Of a stretch of DNA of 64,000 nt, positions 57,089 to 64,000 are shown piece after piece. Every line of letters starts with the position of its first letter. The first letter of the stretch is position 1. The position numbers and the translations under genes are program-made. The notes under the pieces are model-generated. The model saw only the letters and a list, made by a program, of their open reading frames with translations, had not been told where the DNA came from and did not search any database. The DNA is taken from NCBI RefSeq assembly GCF_000783395.1, contig NZ_JSFK01000004.1, positions 20,317 through 84,316 on the forward strand. Reading direction: 5' to 3'. Origin of the DNA: Pseudomonas chlororaphis. Its GTDB lineage: Bacteria; Pseudomonadota; Gammaproteobacteria; Pseudomonadales; Pseudomonadaceae.

Positions 57089-58771
57089 ATGTTGCAGACT
57101 CGCGTCATTCCCCCGGCCGATGGGGCCTACCAGTATCCATTGCTGATCAAGCGGCTGCTGATGTCCGGCGCCCGATACGAGAAAACCCGCGAGATCATTT
57201 ACCGCGACCAGATTCGCTATAGCTACCCGACCCTGATCGAGCGCGTGGCGCGGTTGGCCAACGTGCTGACGGCGGCCGGTGTGAAGGCCGGTGACACGGT
57301 GGCGGTGATGGACTGGGACAGCCATCGTTATCTGGAGTGCATGTTTGCCATTCCGATGATCGGTGCGGTGATCCACACGATCAACGTGCGTCTGTCGCCT
57401 GAGCAGATCCTCTACACCATGAACCACGCCGAGGACCGCTTTGTGCTGGTCAACAGCGAGTTTGTCGGCCTGTACCAAGCGATCGCGCCGCACCTGACCA
57501 CAGTCGAGAAAACCCTGCTGCTGACCGACCTGCCGGAGAAGACCGCCGAGCTGCCGAATCTGGTTGGCGAGTACGAGCAACTGCTGGCCGCCGCGAGTGC
57601 GCAGTACGACTTCCAGGACTTCGACGAAAACTCGGTCGCCACCACGTTCTACACCACTGGCACCACCGGCAACCCGAAAGGCGTGTATTTCACCCATCGG
57701 CAACTGGTGCTGCACACCATGGGCGTGTCGACGATCATGGGCTCCATCGACAGCGTGCGCCTGCTTGGCACCAACGATGTGTATATGCCGATCACGCCGA
57801 TGTTCCACGTTCATGCCTGGGGTCTGCCGTACGTGGCGACCATGTTGGGCCTGAAACAGGTTTATCCGGGACGTTACGATCCGGAATTTCTCGTGGAGTT
57901 GTGGCGCAAGGAAAAGGTCACCTTCTCCCACTGCGTGCCAACCATTTTGCAGATGCTGCTTAACGCCAAAGGCGCACAAGGCACCGATTTCGGCGGCTGG
58001 AAAATCGTCATTGGCGGCAGCGCGCTCAATCGCACGCTGTACGAAACCGCCAAGGCGCGCGGCATTCAGCTGACCGCCGCGTACGGCATGTCGGAAACCG
58101 GGCCTTTGGTGTCCTGTGCGCACCTCAATGACGAGTTGATGGCGGGTACTGAAGACGAACGCACCACTTACCGGATCAAGGCCGGTGTACCGGGGCCGTT
58201 GGTCGAAGCTGCGATTGTCGACGGCGACGGCAACTTCCTTCCGGCCGACGGCGAAACCCAGGGCGAACTGGTGCTGCGCGCACCGTGGCTCACCGAAGGG
58301 TATTTCAACGAACCGCAGAAGGGCGCCGAACTCTGGGCCGGCGGCTGGCTGCACACCGGCGACGTCGCCACGCTCGACAGCATGGGCGTGATCGACATCC
58401 GCGATCGCATCAAGGACGTGATCAAGACCGGCGGCGAGTGGATCTCCTCGCTGGACCTCGAAGACCTGATCAGTCGTCACGTCGCGGTACGCGAAGTAGC
58501 AGTGGTGGGCATCGCCGATCCGCAGTGGGGCGAGCGTCCGTTTGCCTTGCTGGTGATCCGCGAAGGGCACGTGATCGGGGCGCGCGAGCTCAAGGAACAC
58601 CTCAAGCCGTTCGTGGAATTGGGCCACCTGAGCAAGTGGGCGATTCCGAGTCAGATCGCCCTTGTTACCGAAATTCCCAAGACCAGTGTCGGCAAGCTCG
58701 ACAAGAAGCGCATCCGCCTCGACATCACCGAATGGCAGGCCAACAACAGCACCTTCCTTTCGACACTTTAA
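57089..58771 (+). CDS. Fatty acyl-CoA synthetase, AlkK-like
   Basis: A 560-residue AMP-forming ligase that activates medium-chain fatty acids with CoA. The phosphate loop TTFYTTGTTGNPKGVYF lies near residue 187, the AAYGMSETGP motif near 330, and the C-terminal lysine in EIPKTSVGKLDKKRI near 535. Length and order match AlkK and P. putida PP_0763. It is followed by DUF1302 and DUF1329 envelope genes and a LuxR-type regulator, the same order as PP_0763 to PP_0767. Confidence 0.93.
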   Translation: MLQTRVIPPADGAYQYPLLIKRLLMSGARYEKTREIIYRDQIRYSYPTLIERVARLANVLTAAGVKAGDTVAVMDWDSHRYLECMFAIPMIGAVIHTINVRLSPEQILYTMNHAEDRFVLVNSEFVGLYQAIAPHLTTVEKTLLLTDLPEKTAELPNLVGEYEQLLAAASAQYDFQDFDENSVATTFYTTGTTGNPKGVYFTHRQLVLHTMGVSTIMGSIDSVRLLGTNDVYMPITPMFHVHAWGLPYVATMLGLKQVYPGRYDPEFLVELWRKEKVTFSHCVPTILQMLLNAKGAQGTDFGGWKIVIGGSALNRTLYETAKARGIQLTAAYGMSETGPLVSCAHLNDELMAGTEDERTTYRIKAGVPGPLVEAAIVDGDGNFLPADGETQGELVLRAPWLTEGYFNEPQKGAELWAGGWLHTGDVATLDSMGVIDIRDRIKDVIKTGGEWISSLDLEDLISRHVAVREVAVVGIADPQWGERPFALLVIREGHVIGARELKEHLKPFVELGHLSKWAIPSQIALVTEIPKTSVGKLDKKRIRLDITEWQANNSTFLSTL

Positions 58772-59108
58772 GTGTCTGCTGGCGCGCCGGAAACGGCGCG
58801 CCAGACCCACCAAGCAAGCGCTTGGCTTGTGAAATCGAAAAAATCAGCCATCCTTGCCGTGCCGACATGCGTCGGACTGGCGAAAGGACTGTTCCAGAGT
58901 GGCCGGCAGCTGCAAATCACACTTTAGAGGGATCAAGCAGTACCACCTGCTGGCTATAGTCCGCTCAAGGATTTTTAAGAACGGAGCACACGCACAAATC
59001 GGGGCGATGCATCTTTGGAGTGACTTCGGGCTGTCTCTGGCACCCGGTCCTTCAGGCGTTTTTAAAAGTACTCACTGCCATAACAATAATGCACATGGAG
59101 TAGCGTCG
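58772..59108. promoter_or_regulatory. Leader region between the synthetase and DUF1302 genes
   Basis: Holds a GACACTT-T-AAGTGTC palindrome overlapping the synthetase stop, a 10-pair hairpin TGGCGCGCCG-GAAA-CGGCGCGCCA (58780-58803) that could terminate the upstream gene despite the missing T run, and the perfect palindrome CAAGCGCTTG (58815-58824) that could be an operator. The remaining ~280 bases show no coding potential and presumably carry the DUF1302 promoter. Confidence 0.55.
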
Positions 59109-60998
59109 ATGACCTCAGTAAACCAGTTCTGGCGCCGGGCGAAACTGCCTCTGGCAGTCAGTCTTGCCTCTTCGCTCGCCGGGCCCGCATTCGGCGTCAG
59201 TTTCAACGTCGGTGAAATCGAAGGCCAGTTCGACTCGTCCCTGTCGATCGGTGCCAGTTGGTCTACTCAGAGCCCGAACAAGAACCTGATCGGCGTCAAC
59301 AACGGCGGCCACGGCTTGTCGCAGACGTCCGACGATGGTCACGCCAACTTCAAGAGCGGTGAAACCTTTTCGAAGATCTTCAAGGGCATCCATGACCTTG
59401 AACTGAAATACGGCGACACCGGCGTGTTCGTCCGTGGCAAATACTGGTACGACTTCGAACTCAAGGATGAAAGCCGCGAGTTCAAGGACATCAGCGATTC
59501 GGGCCGCAAAGAGGGTGCCAAGTCGGCCGGCGGACAGATCCTCGACGCCTTCGTCTACCACAACTACGCAATCGCCGATCAGCCGGGTTCCGTGCGTCTG
59601 GGCAAGCAGGTGGTGAGCTGGGGTGAAAGTACCTTCATCGGCGGCGGTATCAACTCGATCAACCCGATCGACGTTTCCGCGTTCCGTCGTCCCGGCGCCG
59701 AGATCAAGGAAGGCCTGATCCCGGTCAACATGTTCTACGTGTCCCAGAGCCTGACCGAAAACCTTTCGGCCGAAGCGTTCTATCAACTGGAATGGGACCA
59801 GACTGTCGTCGATAACTGCGGCACGTTCTTCTCGCAGCCGGACATCGTGGCCGACGGTTGCAACGACAACCTGCGCGTACTGAACAAGCGTTCGCAAATC
59901 CCGGCCATCGCCCTAGGGCCATTGGCGGCCAACGGTGTCAACGTCAACGAAGAAGGCGTTCTGGTGCGCCGTGGTCCGGACCGCGATGCCCGTGACAGCG
60001 GCCAGTGGGGCGCGTCCTTCAAATACATGTACGAGCCGCTCGATACCGAGTTCGGCGCTTACTTCATGAACTACCACAGCCGTGCGCCGATCTTCAGCGC
60101 CACCGGTGCACCGCAATCGGTCTACAACACCGCGCGCGCGCTGCCGGGGCCGTTTGCCGCACTTGCACCACTGTTGGTCGCGGGCAACTCGAATTACTTC
60201 ATCGAATATCCAGAAGACATTCGCCTCTACGGTCTGAGCTTCTCCACCACCCTGCCTACCGGTACGGCGTGGAGCGGTGAGATCAGCTACCGTCCGAACG
60301 CGCCGGTACAACTGAACTCCACCGACATCCTGTTCGCCGGTGTGCGTCCGATCGGCGGCGCACTGACCAACGCTTCGATCCTCAATGGTGTGCCGGGTCA
60401 GGACCTGCACGGTTACGAGCGCAAGGAAATCACCCAGATCCAGACAACGTTCACGCACTTCTTCGATCAGGTCATGGGCGCCAGCCGTCTGACCCTCGTC
60501 GGTGAAGTCGGTGCGACCTACGTCGGCGGGCTGGAAAGCCGTTCCGACATGCGTTATGGCCGCGATCCGGTGTACGGTCCGGGCGAGTTGCCGGCCACTG
60601 GCGGTGTGAATACCTGCGCGAACATTCTCAACGCCAGCACCATCAATGGTGCCGGGCCGGGTTCACCGCAGAACAACCGCAGCCGCAATTGCGACAACGA
60701 CGGCTTCACCACCTCGATGTCGTGGGGCTACCGCGGCCGCGCGATCTGGGAATACAACGACGTCTTCGCCGGTGTGAACCTCAAGCCGAACGTGGCCTGG
60801 TCCCACGACGTCAGCGGTTACTCGCCAGGCCCTGGCGGCAACTTCGAAGAAGGTCGCAAAGCGGTCAGCCTGGGCGTCGACGCCGAGTACCAGAACACCT
60901 ACACCGCGAGCCTGGCTTACACCAACTTCTTTGACGGCAAGTACACCACTGTGGATGACCGCGACTTCGTTGCGCTCAGCTTCGGCGTGAACTTCTAA
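59109..60998 (+). CDS. DUF1302 outer-membrane-type protein
   Basis: A 629-residue exported protein with a signal peptide (residues 1-31, ending AFG) and many amphipathic beta strands alternating with glycine- and aspartate-rich loops, ending in the aromatic YVALSFGVNF-type tail expected of a BAM-inserted barrel. DUF1302 family of unknown function, always with a DUF1329 partner. It may be a channel or acceptor for hydrophobic substrates. The start at 59109 is chosen for the signal peptide. Confidence 0.87.
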   Translation: MTSVNQFWRRAKLPLAVSLASSLAGPAFGVSFNVGEIEGQFDSSLSIGASWSTQSPNKNLIGVNNGGHGLSQTSDDGHANFKSGETFSKIFKGIHDLELKYGDTGVFVRGKYWYDFELKDESREFKDISDSGRKEGAKSAGGQILDAFVYHNYAIADQPGSVRLGKQVVSWGESTFIGGGINSINPIDVSAFRRPGAEIKEGLIPVNMFYVSQSLTENLSAEAFYQLEWDQTVVDNCGTFFSQPDIVADGCNDNLRVLNKRSQIPAIALGPLAANGVNVNEEGVLVRRGPDRDARDSGQWGASFKYMYEPLDTEFGAYFMNYHSRAPIFSATGAPQSVYNTARALPGPFAALAPLLVAGNSNYFIEYPEDIRLYGLSFSTTLPTGTAWSGEISYRPNAPVQLNSTDILFAGVRPIGGALTNASILNGVPGQDLHGYERKEITQIQTTFTHFFDQVMGASRLTLVGEVGATYVGGLESRSDMRYGRDPVYGPGELPATGGVNTCANILNASTINGAGPGSPQNNRSRNCDNDGFTTSMSWGYRGRAIWEYNDVFAGVNLKPNVAWSHDVSGYSPGPGGNFEEGRKAVSLGVDAEYQNTYTASLAYTNFFDGKYTTVDDRDFVALSFGVNF

Positions 60999-61024
60999 GC
61001 ACTGCATTCAGGACGAACGAATTT

Positions 61025-62389
61025 ATGAAAATAACAAAGAGTCTGTTCCACGCCGGTGTTCTGGGCCTGTCGCTGCTGGCGACAGGTGTCATGGCGGCGG
61101 TTCCCGCTGCCGAAGCGGACAAGCTGGGTAAAAGCCTGACCCCGATGGGCGCGGAAATGGCCGGCAACGCCGACAATTCGATCCCGGCGTGGAAGCCGCT
61201 GCCGAAAAATGCCGGCAGCGTCGATGCGCGTGGCTTCCTGTCCAACCCTTACGCCAGCGAACAACCGCTGTTCACCATCACCGCCAAGGATGTCGACAAG
61301 TACAAGGACAAGCTGGCGCCGGGTCAATACGCGATGTTCAAGCGTTACCCGGAGACCTTCAAGATGCCGGTTTACCCGTCCCACCGTGGCGCAACCGTGC
61401 CGGATGACGTGTTCGCCGCCATCAAGAAAAACGCCACCACCACCAACCTGGTGTCCGGCGGCAACGGTCTGGAGAACTTCGACACGGCAGTGCCGTTCCC
61501 GATTCCGAAAAGTGGTGTGGAAGTCATCTGGAACCACATCACCCGCTATCGCGGCGGCAGCGTGACCCGTCTGGTGACCCAGGCCACGCCGCAACCGAAC
61601 GGCTCGTACAGCCTGGTGTACTTCCAGGATCAGTTCGTGTTCCGCGACAAGATGAAGGACTACGATCCGGCGAACCCCGGCAACATCCTGTTCTACTTCA
61701 AGCAGAAAGTGACTGCGCCGGCGCGTCTGGCCGGTGGTGTGCTGTTGGTGCACGAAACCCTCGATCAGGTGAAGGAGCCACGTTCGGCGTGGGTCTACAA
61801 CGCCGGCCAGCGTCGTGTGCGTCGTGCGCCACAAGTGTCCTATGACGGCCCGGGTACTGCGGCGGATGGCCTGCGTACCTCCGACAACCTCGACATGTTC
61901 AACGGTGCGCCGGATCGCTACGACTGGAAGCTTGAAGGCAAGAAAGAGATGTACATCGCCTCCGACAGCTACAAGCTCGACGATCCGAAGCTGAAGTACG
62001 CCGACATCATCAAGGCCGGCCACATCAACCAGGACCTGGCGCGTTACGAGCTGCGTCGCGTCTGGCATGTGGTAGCAACCCTGAAGGAAGGTCAGCGTCA
62101 CATCTACGCCAAGCGTGACTTCTACATCGACGAAGACACCTGGCAGGCAGCGGTGATCGACCATTACGACGGTCGTGGCCAACTGTGGCGCGTCGCTGAA
62201 GCACACGCGGAGAACTACTACGACAAACAAGTGCCGTGGTATGCCCTGGAAACCCTCTACGACCTGCAGTCCGGCCGCTATCTGGCACTGGGCATGAAGA
62301 ACGAAGAGAAGAGTGCGTATGACTTCGGCTTCACTGCTACCACCAGCGATTTCACCCCGGCCGCACTGCGTCAGGATGGTGTCCGCTAA
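61025..62389 (+). CDS. DUF1329 exported protein
   Basis: A 454-residue protein with a cleavable signal peptide (residues 1-24, GVMAA then VPAAEADKLG). DUF1329 proteins resemble the LolA/LppX lipoprotein-carrier beta fold; the block MKITKSLFHAGVLGLSLLAT is the signal and LGKSLTPMGAEMAGNADNSI marks the mature start. It lies 26 bases after DUF1302 in one operon. A periplasmic lipid or hydrophobic ligand carrier feeding DUF1302 is a reasonable inference but unproven. Confidence 0.88.
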   Translation: MKITKSLFHAGVLGLSLLATGVMAAVPAAEADKLGKSLTPMGAEMAGNADNSIPAWKPLPKNAGSVDARGFLSNPYASEQPLFTITAKDVDKYKDKLAPGQYAMFKRYPETFKMPVYPSHRGATVPDDVFAAIKKNATTTNLVSGGNGLENFDTAVPFPIPKSGVEVIWNHITRYRGGSVTRLVTQATPQPNGSYSLVYFQDQFVFRDKMKDYDPANPGNILFYFKQKVTAPARLAGGVLLVHETLDQVKEPRSAWVYNAGQRRVRRAPQVSYDGPGTAADGLRTSDNLDMFNGAPDRYDWKLEGKKEMYIASDSYKLDDPKLKYADIIKAGHINQDLARYELRRVWHVVATLKEGQRHIYAKRDFYIDEDTWQAAVIDHYDGRGQLWRVAEAHAENYYDKQVPWYALETLYDLQSGRYLALGMKNEEKSAYDFGFTATTSDFTPAALRQDGVR

Positions 62390-62418
62390 CCCGCTGTAAA
62401 CCGAGGCCGCATCCTCGT

Positions 62419-62453
62419 GAAAACGCCCCGACTGGTTCGGGGCGTTTTTTTTG
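62419..62453 (+). terminator. Intrinsic terminator after DUF1329 gene
   Basis: AAACGCCCCGA, loop CTGG, TTCGGGGCGTTTTTTTT. It separates the DUF1302-DUF1329 operon from the LuxR-type gene. Confidence 0.93.
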
Positions 62454-62565
62454 CCTGTAGCCTTTTTGTAGCCATTTGTAGCAGCAACCTTCATAACCGG
62501 TTCGTTTAAGGCTAGTCTGCGGACATCTGCAACGCCGCCAACAGCAATTCGAACAAGAGCCGGCC

Positions 62566-64000
62566 ATGACTGATCTGTCCCCACTTCCGGGTCCCGCAAG
62601 TGTTGCCGTCGCGGCATTGGACGGGCGTTTTTTTCGCCCGCCATTACCTGACGGCTACGTGTTGCGACCACGTCTTTGCGAGCGCCTGCAGGCCGGGCTC
62701 GGTGGACGGCTGTTGCTGGTCAGCGCCCCCGCCGGGTTCGGCAAGAGTTCGCTGGCGGTGGAGTTCTGTCAGAGTCTGCCGGCGCACTGGCAAAGTCTTT
62801 GGCTGGGGCTGAGTCCTCGTGACAGCGACCCGGGGCGGTTTCTCGAACGTTTGCTTGAAGGCTTGCAGGACTACTTTCCGCAACTGGGCAGTCGCGCACT
62901 CGGCCTGCTGAAAATGCGCCAACGCCATCAGCCATTTGCCTTCGAAGAATGGCTCGACGGCCTGCTCGACGAACTGACCCTGCAACTCGATTCCGCCGCG
63001 CCACTGCTGCTGGTGCTCGACGATTACCATCTTGCCCAAGGCCCGGTGCTTGACCGTTGCCTGCAATTTTTCCTCAATCATCTGCCCGATGGGTTGCTGG
63101 TGATGGTCACCAGTCGCCAGCGCCCGGACTGGCATCTGGCGCGTTTGCGTCTGTCCCGGCAGTTGCTGGAGTTGCACGAGCAGGATCTGCGCCTGACCCA
63201 CGACGAAGCCCTGACCTTGCTCGATCGCCACAGCAGCTCACTGCGCGGTGAAGCATTGGAAAACCTGATCCAGCGCAGTGAGGGCTGGGTCGCCGGTTTG
63301 CGTTTCTGGCTGCTGGCGGTTTCCGAAGCGGGCAGTGATGCGGCGCTGCCACAAGCGCTTAACGGCGGGGAAGGGTTGATCCGCGATTATCTGCTGGAAG
63401 AAGTCATCGATTGCCTGCCCGCCGAAGTACAGGCCTTTCTCTACGACACCGCACCGCAAGAGCGTTTTTGCAGCGAACTGTGCGATGCCGTGCGCGAAGC
63501 CCATGACAGCGCCGAGATCCTGCGTTTTCTGCTGGCGCATCAGGTGTTTCTGGTGCCGCTGGACGAGCACGGTCACTGGTATCGCTATCACCATCTGTTC
63601 TCGGATCTGTTGCGCAGCCGGCCGATCGCGCAAGCGATGGTGCCGACAGCCACGCTGCACCTGCGCGCCTGTCGCTGGTTCAACGCGCAGGGGCTGCTCG
63701 ATGAGGCGGTCGAGCAGGCGTTGCGCGCCGGTCACCTCGATGTCGCCGCGAACCTGGTGCAGAACCTTTCCGAGGAGCAACTGCTGGCCGAGCAAAACGT
63801 CGGCATGCTGCTGCGCTGGAAAATGGATTTGCCGGACAGCCTGTTGATCAGCACGCCGCGCTTGATCGTGCTTTACAGTTGGGCGCTGGGGCTGGCCTGT
63901 CAGCTCGATGCCGCCGAAGAATTGTCCAGTCATCTGAGCCGTTTCCTGCCGGCGCCATCGGCCACGGCGCAAAAGTCGATGCTGGCGCAATGGCTAGCGT
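62566..64000 (+). CDS. LuxR-family regulator, MalT-like (partial, runs off window end)
   Basis: The first 478 residues of a large ATP-binding regulator. The P-loop is SAPAGFGKSS (residues 53-62), Walker B is LLLVLDDYH (residues 147-155), and a winged-helix/TPR-like region follows (AAEELSSHLSRFLPAPS at the window end). The C-terminal LuxR HTH lies beyond the window. By position it equals PP_0767 of P. putida and probably activates the upstream synthetase and DUF1302-DUF1329 operon in response to an unidentified ligand. Confidence 0.88.
   Translation, partial: MTDLSPLPGPASVAVAALDGRFFRPPLPDGYVLRPRLCERLQAGLGGRLLLVSAPAGFGKSSLAVEFCQSLPAHWQSLWLGLSPRDSDPGRFLERLLEGLQDYFPQLGSRALGLLKMRQRHQPFAFEEWLDGLLDELTLQLDSAAPLLLVLDDYHLAQGPVLDRCLQFFLNHLPDGLLVMVTSRQRPDWHLARLRLSRQLLELHEQDLRLTHDEALTLLDRHSSSLRGEALENLIQRSEGWVAGLRFWLLAVSEAGSDAALPQALNGGEGLIRDYLLEEVIDCLPAEVQAFLYDTAPQERFCSELCDAVREAHDSAEILRFLLAHQVFLVPLDEHGHWYRYHHLFSDLLRSRPIAQAMVPTATLHLRACRWFNAQGLLDEAVEQALRAGHLDVAANLVQNLSEEQLLAEQNVGMLLRWKMDLPDSLLISTPRLIVLYSWALGLACQLDAAEELSSHLSRFLPAPSATAQKSMLAQWLA

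Noticed and set aside
57053..58813. A 586-residue minus-strand frame opposite the AlkK-like gene
   Set aside because: Complement of a well-conserved enzyme; composition typical of antisense reading.
60995..62671. A 558-residue minus-strand frame opposite DUF1329
   Set aside because: Antisense shadow with no family signature.

Overview
The window reads as chromosomal DNA of a Pseudomonas of the fluorescens group. GC content is about 60%, there are abundant Pseudomonas-type REP repeats (mirror-image pairs containing GTGGGAGCGAGC or GATCGCAGCCTTCGGC), and from memory the gene order follows P. aeruginosa PAO1 about PA4626-PA4673 and P. putida KT2440 about PP_0719-PP_0767. No phage, insertion sequence, CRISPR array or rRNA operon was seen.

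Layout. 0.3-8.4 kb: accessory transport and sensing genes (MFS symporter, soluble PAS chemoreceptor, flavin-reductase-like protein, LysE exporter, gamma-glutamyltransferase lipoprotein, DUF2817 peptidase, XRE regulator), then tRNA-Met. 8.7-12.3 kb: a chemoreceptor and an Fsr-type MFS pump. 12.4-19.4 kb, minus strand: ychF, pth, rplY, prs, tRNA-Gln, ispE, lolB and a TPR lipoprotein. 19.5-24.3 kb, plus strand: hemA-prfA-prmC-moeB-murI with overlapping or abutting genes, then a PagL-like lipid A deacylase.

25.0-35.2 kb is the most distinctive part. A minus-strand operon of nine touching or overlapping genes runs DUF523/DUF1722 protein, MerR/LitR-like regulator, DNA photolyase, NTF2-like protein, SDR, flavin amine-oxidase-like protein, DUF1365, cyclopropane-synthase-like methyltransferase and DUF2878. 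Its promoter carries TGTACA boxes. A second promoter 1.4 kb away, before a renalase-like flavoprotein and a small Trp-rich protein, carries the same arrangement (TGTACAA-N12-GTATAACTT). I interpret this as a light-responsive LitR regulon that joins DNA repair to membrane-lipid modification.

35.4-42.5 kb: TIGR01777 epimerase and hemH, uraA-upp and hpt (pyrimidine and purine salvage), small proteins and malate:quinone oxidoreductase. 42.5-56.9 kb: small conserved proteins, an acyltransferase, an SRAP-family protein lacking two expected active-site residues, a Cache chemoreceptor, an M48 peptidase lipoprotein, a GDT1-family Mn transporter behind a yybP-ykoY (Mn2+) riboswitch, rsmC, a hydroxyacid reductase, a LysE exporter and a divergent AraC/MFS pair. 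57.1-64 kb: an AlkK-like acyl-CoA synthetase, DUF1302 and DUF1329 envelope proteins and a MalT-type LuxR regulator cut by the window end; this is probably a medium-chain fatty-acid or ester utilisation locus.

Starts were chosen by domain alignment, signal peptide and ribosome-binding site, so several genes are shorter than the longest open frame. Most long open frames opposite these genes are GC-rich shadows and are omitted.
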